A DNA stretch of 64,000 nucleotides, taken from Curvibacter cyanobacteriorum (lineage in GTDB: Bacteria > Pseudomonadota > Gammaproteobacteria > Burkholderiales > Burkholderiaceae_C). Made by a program: the position numbers and the translations under genes. The notes under the pieces were generated by a model, which saw only the letters and a list, made by a program, of their open reading frames with translations, made no database searches and was not told where the DNA came from. Of the stretch, positions 28,284-35,808 are shown one piece after another. The stretch is taken from NCBI RefSeq assembly GCF_028649475.1, contig NZ_JAQSIP010000004.1:186001-250000 (forward strand), written 5' to 3'. How positions within the stretch are numbered: position 1 is the stretch's first letter; the number at the start of each line of letters is the position of its first letter.

Positions 28284-29014
28284 TGATGCGCCGTGGTTTG
28301 TGGCTCTCCTGCCGACCTGGCCTCGCCCGGGGGCGGGGGGCTGGGCGCGGCTTCACTTTGCTGGAGCTGTTGGTGGTCATGTCGCTGATGTCCCTGGTCA
28401 TGCTGGCCATGACCTCGGCCCTGCGCACCATGGCCCAGACCGAAGAACGGGTGGACGCCCGCGTCGCCCGCGCCGATGACTTGCGCTCCAGCCTTGATTT
28501 TCTGCGCGGCGCTTTGGGTCGGGTGGCCATGCGCAAGGTGCCGATGCAAGGCGGTGTGCAGGGCAGTCCCTATTTGTTCCAGGGCGGCGGGGATGCCTTG
28601 GTGTGGGTGGGCATCATGCCGGCGCGCTTTGGCGCGGGCGGGCGTTATGTGTTCCGCCTGGGACCGGAGTCGATGCCCCAGGGCCAGATGTTGACCCTGC
28701 GCTTCGCGCCCTGGAACCCGATGGCGGGTTTTCCGGATTGGGCCCTGACGGACATGCGTCCGCTGGTCCAGGGGCTGACGGGCTTCTCTATTCAATATGA
28801 GGACCTGCGCCGCGCCCCAGGGCAGTGGCAGCCCGACTGGCTGTTGCGCGCCGACTCGCCCTCGGACCGGGTCAATCAGTTCCCGGGCCGCGTGCGCCTG
28901 CTGGTGCAGACCCAACAAGGGCCGTGGCCCGAGGTGATCATCCCCTTGCGGGTGCTGAGCTCGTCGAGCAGCAGCCTGGGTGGGTTCACCGTCGGTGGTG
29001 GGGGGCAGGATTGA
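28283..29014 (+). CDS. gspJ: minor pseudopilin GspJ
   Basis: A 243-residue minor pseudopilin of the tip complex. The cleavage site is GRG|FTLLELLVVMSLMSLVMLAM after a rather long basic leader of about 22 residues. The globular part includes SLDFLRGALGRVAMRK and FPGRVRLLVQTQQGPWPEVIIPLRVL. Unusual is the C-terminal tail, a Ser run followed by LGGFTVGGGGQD: the FTVGGG piece recurs at the end of GspL and near the start of mature GspD. The start overlaps the gspI stop codon. Confidence 0.9.
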   Translation: MMRRGLWLSCRPGLARGRGAGRGFTLLELLVVMSLMSLVMLAMTSALRTMAQTEERVDARVARADDLRSSLDFLRGALGRVAMRKVPMQGGVQGSPYLFQGGGDALVWVGIMPARFGAGGRYVFRLGPESMPQGQMLTLRFAPWNPMAGFPDWALTDMRPLVQGLTGFSIQYEDLRRAPGQWQPDWLLRADSPSDRVNQFPGRVRLLVQTQQGPWPEVIIPLRVLSSSSSSLGGFTVGGGGQD

Positions 29015-29025
29015 GCGCCCGTCGC

Positions 29026-29874
29026 ATGCCCGCCGCCCGGCCCCGCGCGCAAGGCATGGCGCTGATCGCCGTGCTGTGGATCGTGGCCGCGCTGAGCCTG
29101 GTGGTCACCGGCCTGGTCAAGACCGCGCGCGATGAGATTCGCCAGGTGTCGGCCAACCAGCGCGCGCTGAGCAGCGACGCCCTCGGCCTCGCTGCCATCA
29201 ACCAGGTGCTGCAGCAGATCCAGGTCAAGCCGACCGCCGTGACCGGGCTGACCATGGTGCCGGTGCAGTTTGCCGGTGTGCCGATCCAGGTCCAGGTGAT
29301 CCCGCTGACGGGCCTGATCAACCTCAACAGCGCGCCAGCGGGCCTGCTGAACCGCCTGTTCACGGTGGCCGGCGGGTTGGCCGCGGGGCCGGCCGAGGCC
29401 CTGACCAACCAGGTCATGGCTCAGCGCCAGGCGCGCGATGGGGCCGGGGCCACGGTGGGTTTCGATGCCCCTGAGGACCTGCTTCAGCTGCCAGGGGTCG
29501 GTTATGAGCTCTATGCTAGACTCGCTCCCCTTGTGGTGGCGGACCGCCGTACGACGGGCGGGGTCAACCCCTTGGCGGCCCCGGTGGGGGTGCTCAAGGT
29601 GCTGGCCGGGGGCGATGAGGCCATGGCCTTGCAGATCGATGCCGCCCGGCGCACACCGGGTGCTGGCGTGGACACCAGCCGCTTCGATGGGGGCTGGCTG
29701 GACCAGACCATTGGCAACCGTTTTTGGCTGATTGCGCGTGTTCCCCAGGCCGATGGCGGCTGGTTGCTCAGCCTGCGCGGGGTTGATGTGGCCGCTGGCA
29801 GCCGCGATGGCCTGCCTTGGCAAATCTTTGCGGCGCGTCGTTGGCTGGAGCCTGCGGCGTCGGCGCCTCTGTAA
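29026..29874 (+). CDS. gspK: pseudopilus tip protein GspK
   Basis: The 282-residue largest minor pseudopilin, which caps the pseudopilus. Like other GspK proteins it has a prepilin motif without the +5 glutamate (AQG|MALIAVLWIVAALSLVVTGLVK). The segment GLINLNSAPAGLLNRLF and a helix-hairpin-helix-like FDAPEDLLQLPGVGYELYARL follow. It is at the short end of the family. The ATG at 29026 was chosen; a TTG at 29011 overlapping the gspJ stop is the alternative. Confidence 0.88.
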   Translation: MPAARPRAQGMALIAVLWIVAALSLVVTGLVKTARDEIRQVSANQRALSSDALGLAAINQVLQQIQVKPTAVTGLTMVPVQFAGVPIQVQVIPLTGLINLNSAPAGLLNRLFTVAGGLAAGPAEALTNQVMAQRQARDGAGATVGFDAPEDLLQLPGVGYELYARLAPLVVADRRTTGGVNPLAAPVGVLKVLAGGDEAMALQIDAARRTPGAGVDTSRFDGGWLDQTIGNRFWLIARVPQADGGWLLSLRGVDVAAGSRDGLPWQIFAARRWLEPAASAPL

Positions 29875-29909
29875 AACCCAAGTCCCACTGTCTACCCCCT
29901 CTATTTCTG

Positions 29910-31259
29910 ATGGCACTGAACTCTCAAGATTTGCGACTGTTCGGCCTGGACCTGCGCAAGGCCGGTTCCGAGCTGCGTCGCCTGTGGCAGGGGGCAGCAC
30001 AGCATCCGCTGCTGGCCTGGCTGACGCCCGCGCTGCCAGTGCACCTGGTGCGTGCCGATGGCAGCGAGTGGTTGTGGCTCGACGGCCAGGCCGCCACACC
30101 CTGGCAGCCCTCGCCGCGCAAGGCCTTTTTGGCGCGCCTGTTGCCCCATGACAAATACCTGGCGCGCACCCTGACCTTGCCCGCCTTGGGCGAGGCGGAG
30201 CTGAGTTCGGCGCTGGCGCTGGAAGCCCAAACCAGCAGCCCCTTCGCGACTTCAGACCTGGTGTGGGGTTATGGGGTGCAGGGGCGTGGCGAACAGGGGC
30301 TGCGGATTTTGCTGGTGATGGCCTCGCGCCGTCAGGTGTCGGCCTTCCTGGCCGCCTCGAGTGGCAGCGCCGATGAGACCGCCCAAGAACTGTGGGTGCT
30401 GGAGGGCGAAGAAGCCCTGCAGGCCCGTGAGGCGACCGCCCCGCCACGTGGCCAGCCGATCGTCTTGCAAGGGTACGGCGAAGCCGCCCGCCGTCAGCGC
30501 ATGGCGCTGGGCCGGACATTGCGCGTCAGCTTGCTGGGCCTGGCCCTGGTGGGGGTGGCCGCGCTGGCCGTCACCCCGTCGGCTCAGTTGCGCCTGCGCG
30601 CGCTCGATGCGCTGGCCCAATTCAAAGAAGTGCAGTCCCGCACCGTGCCCTTCTTGCGCCAGCGCGAGGCTTTGGTGCAGTCGGCAGAGCAGTTGAACAA
30701 CCTCGGTGAACTGCTGCGCGAACGGGTGGAGCCCTTGCGCACCTTGGACCTGCTGACCCAGGCCATGCCTGACGATGCCTCTTTGCTGTCTTTGCAGGTG
30801 CAAGGCAACAAGATCACCCTGATCGGCCTGGCCCCCAACTCAGCCTTGCTGATGCAAAAGCTGGGGGCCGAACCGCTGTTCAAGGACGTCAAGGCACCCA
30901 CCGCCGCGGTCAAGGCCCTGGGGGCCACCAAGGAAAGTTTCACCATCGAGCTGACGCTCGACGCCAAGGCCATGCGCGCCAACGACCCCGTGCCGCCGCC
31001 CCCGGTGGTGAGCGCAGCGACGCCCGCTGCGGGCACCGCCACCACGGCGCCGGCGCCTGCCACACCCTCGGGGGGCACGGCCACGACGGCGGCCCCGGCC
31101 GCCACACCGGCGCCTGCGCCTGCGCCGGTCGCTCCGGTGGCCGCCGCGCCCGTGGCGGCGCCCGCACCGGCGCCGGTGGCGCCACCGCCCCCCCCGCCAC
31201 CGCCACCGGCCGCACCGGCGGGGGCGTCCCCCTTCACGGTCGGCGGAGGTGTCCGATGA
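29910..31259 (+). CDS. gspL: type II secretion protein GspL with long Ala/Pro-rich periplasmic tail
   Basis: A 449-residue inner-membrane protein linking GspE to the periplasmic part of the T2SS. A cytoplasmic actin-like region (about 10-190) precedes one membrane helix (about 204-222), a periplasmic coiled region and a ferredoxin-like domain (about 270-350). After this comes an unusual tail of about 85 residues made almost wholly of Ala, Pro, Thr and Val (about 360-438), ending in SPFTVGGGVR. Ordinary GspL proteins stop near the ferredoxin-like domain. The ATG at 29910 is preferred; the upstream frame overlaps gspK. Confidence 0.88.
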   Translation: MALNSQDLRLFGLDLRKAGSELRRLWQGAAQHPLLAWLTPALPVHLVRADGSEWLWLDGQAATPWQPSPRKAFLARLLPHDKYLARTLTLPALGEAELSSALALEAQTSSPFATSDLVWGYGVQGRGEQGLRILLVMASRRQVSAFLAASSGSADETAQELWVLEGEEALQAREATAPPRGQPIVLQGYGEAARRQRMALGRTLRVSLLGLALVGVAALAVTPSAQLRLRALDALAQFKEVQSRTVPFLRQREALVQSAEQLNNLGELLRERVEPLRTLDLLTQAMPDDASLLSLQVQGNKITLIGLAPNSALLMQKLGAEPLFKDVKAPTAAVKALGATKESFTIELTLDAKAMRANDPVPPPPVVSAATPAAGTATTAPAPATPSGGTATTAAPAATPAPAPAPVAPVAAAPVAAPAPAPVAPPPPPPPPPAAPAGASPFTVGGGVR

Positions 31260-31816
31260 GTCAGGTATTGCGCACCGCGCGTGACCGTTCTGTGCTGGTT
31301 CTGTTGGGTTTGCTGTTGCTGGCCCCGGTGCTGGCGTTGGCGGCCTATGTGGCCTACAAACACCAATGGGCCAGCGAGCAAATGGCCCAACTCGAGCCGC
31401 GTTACGCCCGCTTGCTGGGGCTGGAGCAGCAGCGTGACAAGTTGCAGACCCTGGCTCAGCAGTCAGCGGCGCTGGTGGCTCAGTACGCCTACCCCGAATC
31501 GCAAGAGGCCACCCAGGCCGGCAATGACGCGCAGCGCCGTGTCCGCGATGTGTTTGCTAAGGCGCGCCTGGAGGTCATGAGCAGCCAGGTGCTGCCGGCC
31601 AAGCAGGAAAAGCAGTTCGACCGCATCCCGGTGGTGGTCCGTTACGAAGGGCAACTGACCGCCCTGCAAAGCGCTTTTGTGGCGCTGGCGGCCGACCCGG
31701 GCCCCGCCATCCTGGTCGAGGGGTTCACCGCACAGACCATTGGGGTGGTCAAGGCCGAAACGCCGCAGATGCTGGGTGGCCAGATCAACCTTTACGTGCT
31801 GAGGGTGCACCCATGA
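31256..31816 (+). CDS. gspM: type II secretion protein GspM
   Basis: A 186-residue bitopic inner-membrane protein, the partner of GspL. A short cytoplasmic N-terminus is followed by one membrane helix (VLVLLGLLLLAPVLALAAYVAY), a predicted coiled stretch (LEPRYARLLGLEQQRDKLQTLAQQSAALVAQYAY) and a small ferredoxin-like domain ending ITLYVLRVHP-like (INLYVLRVHP). It overlaps gspL and the next gene by four bases each. Confidence 0.88.
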   Translation: MSQVLRTARDRSVLVLLGLLLLAPVLALAAYVAYKHQWASEQMAQLEPRYARLLGLEQQRDKLQTLAQQSAALVAQYAYPESQEATQAGNDAQRRVRDVFAKARLEVMSSQVLPAKQEKQFDRIPVVVRYEGQLTALQSAFVALAADPGPAILVEGFTAQTIGVVKAETPQMLGGQINLYVLRVHP

Positions 31817-32478
31817 ACCTTCGACTTTTCTTGACCCGTCAGGGCACCTGGTTGCTGCTGGGCCTCAATGCCTTGCTGGCCCTGGGTGGGCTGGTGCTGT
31901 GGGTGGACGCCGACGGCCACTGGCGCCATGTGAGCTGGTCGGCACCAGCGGCCCAGCCGATGGCGCTGGCCGAGATCAACTTGCCCCGGGGCTCGGTTGG
32001 CGGCGACGTCGACGTGGGGCGATTCGTGGCCGTGTTGGACCGCCCCCTGTTCTCGCCCAGCCGCCGGCCCCCGCCACCCCCTCCGCCGCCAGCGCCGCCG
32101 CCACCGGTGGACCCGCTGGCTAACATCCAGCTGTTCGGGGTGTACGGAGGCAAGACCGGGGGGGGCATCGTGGCCCGCATCGACGGCAAGGTGCAGCGGG
32201 TGGCGGTGCAGTCCCAGGTCGGCGAATGGGTCGTGAAGTCCGTTGTCGGGCGCGAAGTGACCTTTGCCCGTGGGGACGAGACCCGCACCCTGACCCTGGT
32301 GCATGCAGTGGCGGCCCGCGCGGTGGCCCCGGCGGCGGCGGCGGCGCAGCCGACCGAGGCCGTCAATCCCGGCGGCGCAGCCCTGGGTGCCCAACAGAAA
32401 ATGCAGGAAGAAGCGCGAGCCCGCGAAGCCGCGCGACTGGACATCTTGCGCCGAGCCGGCCTGACGCCGCTCAAATAG
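31813..32478 (+). CDS. gspN: GspN/GspC-like type II secretion protein
   Basis: A 221-residue bitopic protein: a membrane helix (about 12-31), then FVAVLDRPLFSPSRRPP, a run of prolines (about 86-98), and a small beta domain (about 100-165; ANIQLFGVYGGKTGGGIVARIDGKVQRVAVQSQVGEWVVKSVVGREVTF). The domain looks like the HR domain of GspC or PilP, which contacts the secretin. The C-terminus is Ala-rich. No other GspC candidate is present in the operon, so this protein probably does the GspC job of joining the inner-membrane platform to GspD. The name gspN follows usage for this operon type; the equivalence is inferred. Confidence 0.78.
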   Translation: MNLRLFLTRQGTWLLLGLNALLALGGLVLWVDADGHWRHVSWSAPAAQPMALAEINLPRGSVGGDVDVGRFVAVLDRPLFSPSRRPPPPPPPPAPPPPVDPLANIQLFGVYGGKTGGGIVARIDGKVQRVAVQSQVGEWVVKSVVGREVTFARGDETRTLTLVHAVAARAVAPAAAAAQPTEAVNPGGAALGAQQKMQEEARAREAARLDILRRAGLTPLK

Positions 32479-32492
32479 TGAGTGATTTCGAT

Positions 32493-35108
32493 ATGAACAA
32501 ACACAGTTTGGCTTTGACGCTCGTGGCCCTGGCCACCCTTCAGGTCTGTGCGCAGGCGCAAACCGCCGGTGCCCCATCGCCGTTCTCGGTGGGGGGCAGC
32601 ACCGTGGCCGCCCCGGCCCCGCGTCCCGCGGTGGTCAAGCCCGTGGTCGTGTCACCTGGGGTGGCCACCCCCACCACCCCCTCGGTCACCGCCACCGTGG
32701 CGCCTGCGCCGGCCCCGGCTCCGGCCGCTGCCATCCCGGTGTCGGCGCCGGCAGCCCCTGATGCGCCGGCTTCGGCCTCGGTGGTGGCCGCACCCGAGCC
32801 GGCGGCTCCAGCGGCCGCCGCTGCCCCGGTCGAGGTGGCCCCGGCCGCTGCCGCCGTGGCGCCCGTGGCCCCGGCTCCGGTCGGGACCCGAGGCCCCGTG
32901 ACGGCCCCGGTGGCCTCGGGCACCAAGATCGCCGCCGAAGCCCCGGTGCAGGCCGAGCCGCGCATCATCGTCGGCAATGACCGCGTGATCGCGGCGCCCA
33001 AGCCCTTCCCGGCCATTGAGGGCGCCGCCATGGCCTTCAAGTTCGAAGAGGCCCCGATCTCCGAAGTGATCCATGTGGTCATGAAGGACGTGGTCAAGGC
33101 CGACTATGTGTTGCACGGCCAGGTGGCGGGCACGGTGACCCTGTCAACCCAGACCGATGTGTCGCCCGACCACGCGGTCTTGCTGCTGGAAAGCGCCTTG
33201 CAGGCCAATGGCCTGTCGATGATCCGCGACAGCCGCGGTACCTTCCACATCGGTCGTCCCGACGCCCTGCGCGGCATCTTCCCGACCATCCGCCAGGTGG
33301 TCGCCAAGTCGCCCTTGCCCCCGGGCAGTGGTGCCATCATCGTGCCGCTGCAGTACATCGGCGCCAACGAGATGGCCTCCATCCTGCGCCCGATGCTGCC
33401 GCCCGACGCCCTGGTGCGGGTCGACAGTGTGCGCAACCTGCTCGTGCTGGCGGGTAACCGCACCCAGGCCGAGGGTTGGCTCGATGTGGTCAGCACCTTC
33501 GACGTGAACCTGCTCAAGGGCATGTCGGTGGGGGTGTTCCCGCTCAAGTACGCAACCATCAAGGAAGTCGAGATGGCGTTGCGGCTGATGTCGGGCAGCG
33601 CCGGCGCTGCCGCCGCCAACGCAGCGCCAGGGGCGGCCGGTGTCGCGGCCGGGGTGGCGGGCAATGCCCCGGGGGCCAGTTCGGCGGCCACGGGTGGTTT
33701 GTCGGGCAGTGCGTCCTCCTCGGGCTCGTCGGTGGCGCTGTCGGAGAGCTTCCCCCTGTTTGGCGCGGTGCGCATCATGCCCATCGAGCGCATGAACAGC
33801 ATCCTGGTGGTGACGCCTCGCGTGGCCTACCTTGAAGAGGCGCGCCTGTGGATCGAGCGCCTGGACAAGCCCAGCAGCAACAGCGGCGAATCGCAGTTGT
33901 TTGTCTACCCGGTGCAGAACGGCTCGGCCAAGCACCTCGCGTCGGTGATCGGTGGCCTGTTCGGTGGCTCGAGCACCACGGGTAACTCGAACTCGGGGGT
34001 GGCGCCCTCGCTGGGCTCGAGCAGCCAAAGTTCGGGCTTGGGTTCGTCCTCCAGTGGCGCGGGCCTGACCCTCGGCACCAACCTGAACCGGACGGCCAAC
34101 ACCAACCAGACCACCCCGGTCAGCGCGGTCACCCTGGCCCCGGGGCTGCGCATGATCGCGGACGACATCAACAACGCCGTGCTGGTGTATGGCAACCGCA
34201 ACGACTTCATGAAGATCGAGGCGGCCCTGAAGCGCCTGGACGTGCCGCCCACCCAGGTGCTGATTGAGGCCACCATCATTGAAGTCACCTTGGGCGACTC
34301 GCTTCAATATGGGCTGCAGGGCATGTTCAGTGGCAAGGGTGTCAACGGCGGCACCGGCACCGGGGTGCTGAGCACAGCCACCGACGGCAGCCTGTCCAGC
34401 GCGGTGCAGGGTTTCTCCTACACCTTGAAGAACTCGGCGGGCAACATCCAGGGCGTTTTGAGTGCCTTGGCCAGCAAATCCCTGCTGAAAGTGATTTCCA
34501 GCCCGTCTCTGATGGTGCTGGACAACCACACCGCCAACATCACCGTGGGCACCCAGCAGCCAGTGCAGACCGCGTCGACCATCATCACTGGTGGCGCCGT
34601 CAGCAACAGCATCCAATACAAGGACACGGGGGTGAACCTCACGGTCACACCGTCGGTCAATGCGGGCAACATGGTGACCATGGACCTGGTGCAGTCGGTG
34701 TCTGACGTGGGCGCCAAGGTGGACTCAGCCACAGGCCAGTTCCCTTTTAATCAGCGTCAGATCACCAGCAAGCTGGCGGTCCGCTCGGGCGAATACATCG
34801 TCATGGGGGGCTTGATCCGGGACAACAACTCGAGCGGCAGCTCGGGCCTGCCGCTGTTGAGTTCGATTCCCGTGGTGGGTGGTTTGTTTGGAACTCGCAC
34901 GTCGACCCAGAATCGGACCGAACTGCTGGTGGTCCTGACCCCGCGGGTGGTTCGCTCCGACCAAGAGGTCCGGGACGTCAGCGAAGAGTTGCGTGACCGC
35001 ATGAAGGGGTTCACGGGTTTCGAGGCCTTGTCGATCTTGCCGTCTGCCAAGGCGGGGACCCACCCGGCCCTGGTCAATGAGGCGGGCAAAGCCAAGGCAA
35101 GTCCTTGA
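32493..35108 (+). CDS. gspD: type II secretion outer-membrane secretin GspD
   Basis: The 871-residue secretin forms the outer-membrane gate. After a signal peptide (cleavage near VCAQAQ) comes APSPFSVGGS, then about 120 residues very rich in Ala, Pro and Val. An N0 domain follows (about 180-265; FKFEEAPISEVIHVVMKDVVKADYVL), then N1-N3 domains with Gly/Ser-rich loops, and the secretin core with VLIEATIIEVTLGDSLQYGLQG, SGEYIVMGGLIRDN and RTELLVVLTPRVVRS. The long Ala/Pro segment between signal and N0 is unusual and mirrors the tail of GspL. The ATG at 32493 gives the signal peptide; it ends the operon's structural genes. Confidence 0.95.
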   Translation: MNKHSLALTLVALATLQVCAQAQTAGAPSPFSVGGSTVAAPAPRPAVVKPVVVSPGVATPTTPSVTATVAPAPAPAPAAAIPVSAPAAPDAPASASVVAAPEPAAPAAAAAPVEVAPAAAAVAPVAPAPVGTRGPVTAPVASGTKIAAEAPVQAEPRIIVGNDRVIAAPKPFPAIEGAAMAFKFEEAPISEVIHVVMKDVVKADYVLHGQVAGTVTLSTQTDVSPDHAVLLLESALQANGLSMIRDSRGTFHIGRPDALRGIFPTIRQVVAKSPLPPGSGAIIVPLQYIGANEMASILRPMLPPDALVRVDSVRNLLVLAGNRTQAEGWLDVVSTFDVNLLKGMSVGVFPLKYATIKEVEMALRLMSGSAGAAAANAAPGAAGVAAGVAGNAPGASSAATGGLSGSASSSGSSVALSESFPLFGAVRIMPIERMNSILVVTPRVAYLEEARLWIERLDKPSSNSGESQLFVYPVQNGSAKHLASVIGGLFGGSSTTGNSNSGVAPSLGSSSQSSGLGSSSSGAGLTLGTNLNRTANTNQTTPVSAVTLAPGLRMIADDINNAVLVYGNRNDFMKIEAALKRLDVPPTQVLIEATIIEVTLGDSLQYGLQGMFSGKGVNGGTGTGVLSTATDGSLSSAVQGFSYTLKNSAGNIQGVLSALASKSLLKVISSPSLMVLDNHTANITVGTQQPVQTASTIITGGAVSNSIQYKDTGVNLTVTPSVNAGNMVTMDLVQSVSDVGAKVDSATGQFPFNQRQITSKLAVRSGEYIVMGGLIRDNNSSGSSGLPLLSSIPVVGGLFGTRTSTQNRTELLVVLTPRVVRSDQEVRDVSEELRDRMKGFTGFEALSILPSAKAGTHPALVNEAGKAKASP

Positions 35109-35152
35109 TTTGAACGACGAAGTTGTTTTTTATCGTTTAGGAGTGATGTGTG

Positions 35153-35578
35153 ATGTGGGATCAAAAATGGACCCGTCGGGTCAGTGGTCTGGCGCTGGGG
35201 TTGACGGTGCTGCTGCTGGGCGCCTGTTCCAGTGTCCCGAACCAGAAGCCCGAAGAGGTGGTGCGCCAGCGCGCTGAGCAGCGTTGGTCTTACCTGATCA
35301 AGGGCGCCAGCCAGTGGCCCAAGGCCTACGAGTTGGTGGAGCCGTCGTACCGGGCGGTCAATGACTTTGACAGCTGGGCCCTGAACTTCGCTAATAAAGT
35401 ACGCTGGAAGAGCGCCGAAGTCTTGTCGGTCAAATGCGAGGCGGAAAAATGCGCGGTCAAGCTCCTGGTCACCGTTTATTTGCCGCTGTCGCGTCGTGCC
35501 AACGACACGATCAGCACCAGTGTTGATGAAACTTGGTTGCTGGCGCAGGGCCAGTGGTACTATCACCAACAGCCCTGA
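35153..35578 (+). CDS. small outer-membrane or periplasmic lipoprotein of unknown function
   Basis: A 141-residue predicted lipoprotein: MWDQKWTRRVSGLALGLTVLLLGACSS contains a clear lipobox LGAC. The rest is a small alpha/beta domain with WSYLIKGASQWPKAYELVEPSYRAVNDFDSW, two cysteines (VKCEAEKCAVKLLVTV) and DETWLLAQGQWYYHQQP, resembling a NTF2/SnoaL-like or DUF-type fold. AGGAG lies 9 bases before the ATG at 35153; a GTG at 35150 is also possible. It directly follows gspD by 44 bases, so it may belong to the secretion operon, for example as a pilotin-like or accessory protein. I do not recognise the family. Confidence 0.75.
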   Translation: MWDQKWTRRVSGLALGLTVLLLGACSSVPNQKPEEVVRQRAEQRWSYLIKGASQWPKAYELVEPSYRAVNDFDSWALNFANKVRWKSAEVLSVKCEAEKCAVKLLVTVYLPLSRRANDTISTSVDETWLLAQGQWYYHQQP

Positions 35579-35808
35579 AAGGGCAGCGTTTGCTGGGTCC
35601 GCTTGGCTTCGGTTGGGCGTCCTGATCATGAGGAGGGGTGACCAACCATGGTTTGAAGAACTTGTTCACATTGGGCCTGTTGCTTTTTTTCTACATAAAA
35701 TCACATCAGGTTTGTCTGTCGTTCATCCTCGCAACGCCTGTGCTAACATCCTCTAGCGTAATCAATCTTGGTAGTTGCGCTTACCAACTTTTTTAAATGG
35801 AGTCTTTA
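35579..35808 (+). promoter_or_regulatory. AT-rich leader before the abundant exported-protein gene
   Basis: This 230-base non-coding stretch is much richer in A/T than the rest of the window, for example TTTTTTTCTACATAAAATCACATC near 35683-35706 and TGCTAACATCC near 35741. Several weak promoter-like hexamers are possible, but no single pair fits well. Together with a good ribosome site (TGGAGT) it suggests a strong independent promoter for the gene at 35809. Confidence 0.4.

Noticed and set aside
31010-31215. Ala/Pro-rich stretch of GspL as a tandem DNA repeat or sequencing artefact
   Set aside because: Codons vary and the frame continues into the conserved FTVGGG end, so it is a real coding low-complexity region.
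35496-35756. 86-codon open frame after the lipoprotein gene
   Set aside because: Overlaps the lipoprotein gene and runs into the AT-rich leader; no ribosome site or similarity.
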